Below, one piece after another: positions 5,272-5,899 of a DNA stretch of 5,899 bases. The notes beneath the pieces are model-generated. The model worked only from the letters and a program-made list of their open reading frames with translations. It made no database searches and was not told the DNA's origin. The stretch is from Oscillospiraceae bacterium. GTDB lineage: Bacteria; Bacillota_A; Clostridia; Oscillospirales; Oscillospiraceae. Numbering within the stretch: the first letter of the stretch is position 1; each line of letters starts with the position of its first letter. The position numbers were made by a program, and so were the translations under genes. The stretch spans positions 1 through 5,899 of the forward strand of contig JAILOS010000020.1 of the NCBI GenBank assembly GCA_024690695.1. The letters are read 5' to 3'.

Positions 5272-5899
5272 TCAGGCCTCGTCCGTAAAGTAATAGCCGA
5301 CGCCCCACTTCGTGATGATGCAGGCCGGATGCGCCGGGTCGATCTCCAGCTTCTCGCGCAGGCGGCGGATATGAACGTCCACCGTGCGCGTGTCGCCCTG
5401 ATAGTCGTAGCCCCAGACGAGGTCCAGCAGGCTCTCGCGGCTGTAAACGCGGCCGGGGTTGCGCATCAGAAACTCGATCAGGTCGAATTCCTTCATCGTC
5501 AGCTCCACCGGCACGCCGTTCTTGCTGGCGCGGCGGCGCTCCGGATCGATCGTGATGTGGCCGCGCGTCAGCAGCCCCGACGCGGTCTGCGGCGCGGCGC
5601 TGAGGCTGGCCCGGCGCAGCAGCGCGCGGATGCGGGCCTTGAGCTCGAGGATGTTGAAGGGCTTGGTCACGTAGTCGTCCGCGCCCGACTCGAAGCCCAT
5701 GAGCTTGTCTGCGTCCTCGCCCCGGGCGGTGAGCATGATGATGGGCACCGTGGAGAAACTGCGGATCTCCTGACAGGCCTCGAGTCCGTCCTTCTTCGGC
5801 ATCATGAGGTCGAGGATGATCAGGGCGTAGCTCTCCTGCCGCGCCATGCCGACGGCGGTCTCCCCGTCGTAGCAGACGTCCACGCTGTAGCCCTCGTTT
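5272..5899 (-). CDS. OmpR/PhoB-family response regulator, N-terminus beyond the window
   Basis: The frame runs off the right edge. The codons read NEGYSVDVCYDGE at the boundary, so the GTG at 5881-5883 is an internal Val, not the start. About 209 residues are visible; roughly 20 are missing, including the acidic pair of the receiver domain. Visible receiver features are the phosphorylation site in LIILDLMMPKKDG (Asp codon at 5809-5811), the conserved Thr in IIMLTARGED, and Lys in DYVTKPFN. A linker follows, then a winged-helix Trans_Reg_C domain with LTMKEFDLIEFLM, RVYSRESLLDLVWGYDYQGD, the recognition helix TVDVHIRRLREKLE and the wing WGVGYYF. It should bind DNA as a dimer when phosphorylated by the downstream kinase. 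It is the upstream gene of the operon, whose promoter lies outside the window. The domains are complete within what is visible and no frame damage is seen. Confidence 0.95.
   Translation of the reverse strand, partial: NEGYSVDVCYDGETAVGMARQESYALIILDLMMPKKDGLEACQEIRSFSTVPIIMLTARGEDADKLMGFESGADDYVTKPFNILELKARIRALLRRASLSAAPQTASGLLTRGHITIDPERRRASKNGVPVELTMKEFDLIEFLMRNPGRVYSRESLLDLVWGYDYQGDTRTVDVHIRRLREKLEIDPAHPACIITKWGVGYYFTDEA

Overview
The window comes from a GC-rich, probably endospore-forming member of the Firmicutes (Clostridia). An Oscillospiraceae-type gut lineage is likely. This is inferred from a YtvI-type sporulation membrane protein, strong AGGAGG-like ribosome binding sites, sigma-A-type promoters embedded in GC-rich DNA, a zinc-ribbon membrane protein of a kind common in Clostridia, and an OmpR-class two-component pair. 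No marker gene fixes the species.

Layout, left to right. Bases 1-662 (+) hold the 3' end of a YtvI/AI-2E-family multi-pass membrane protein gene. A clear extended -10 promoter (683-711) and a short leader with a UUCG-capped hairpin follow. Bases 779-2635 (+) encode a 618-residue protein with an N-terminal zinc ribbon, a QQPV repeat linker, one membrane span and a large outside domain of unknown function. A perfect 12-bp-stem terminator closes that unit. Bases 2786-3208 (+) encode a stand-alone PPC/DUF296 domain protein with its own promoter (2725-2753) and a strong nested terminator (3215-3274). On the minus strand, a response regulator (5272 to beyond 5899) and a sensor histidine kinase (3883-5268) form a tight operon running toward the plus-strand genes.

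The convergent gap 3209-3882 has no gene. After the PPC terminator it is filled with repeats. A 210-bp block occurs twice as a direct repeat (3309-3518 and 3633-3842; four differences by eye). Each block carries a perfect 24-bp palindrome followed by five T on the minus strand, and a competing-hairpin structure followed by TTTT on the plus strand, so it looks able to stop transcription from both sides. A 115-bp element with imperfect inverted ends (3465-3579) is complete in the first copy and lacks its right arm in the second. A hairpin followed by CCCCTACGG recurs five times.

The three plus-strand units appear to be transcribed independently, since two have their own promoters and terminators; the two-component genes act as one unit. 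Nothing ties the zinc-ribbon protein, the PPC protein and the kinase pair into one pathway beyond proximity. I found no convincing new multi-gene system. The most interesting part is the composite repeat and terminator island between the convergent operons.
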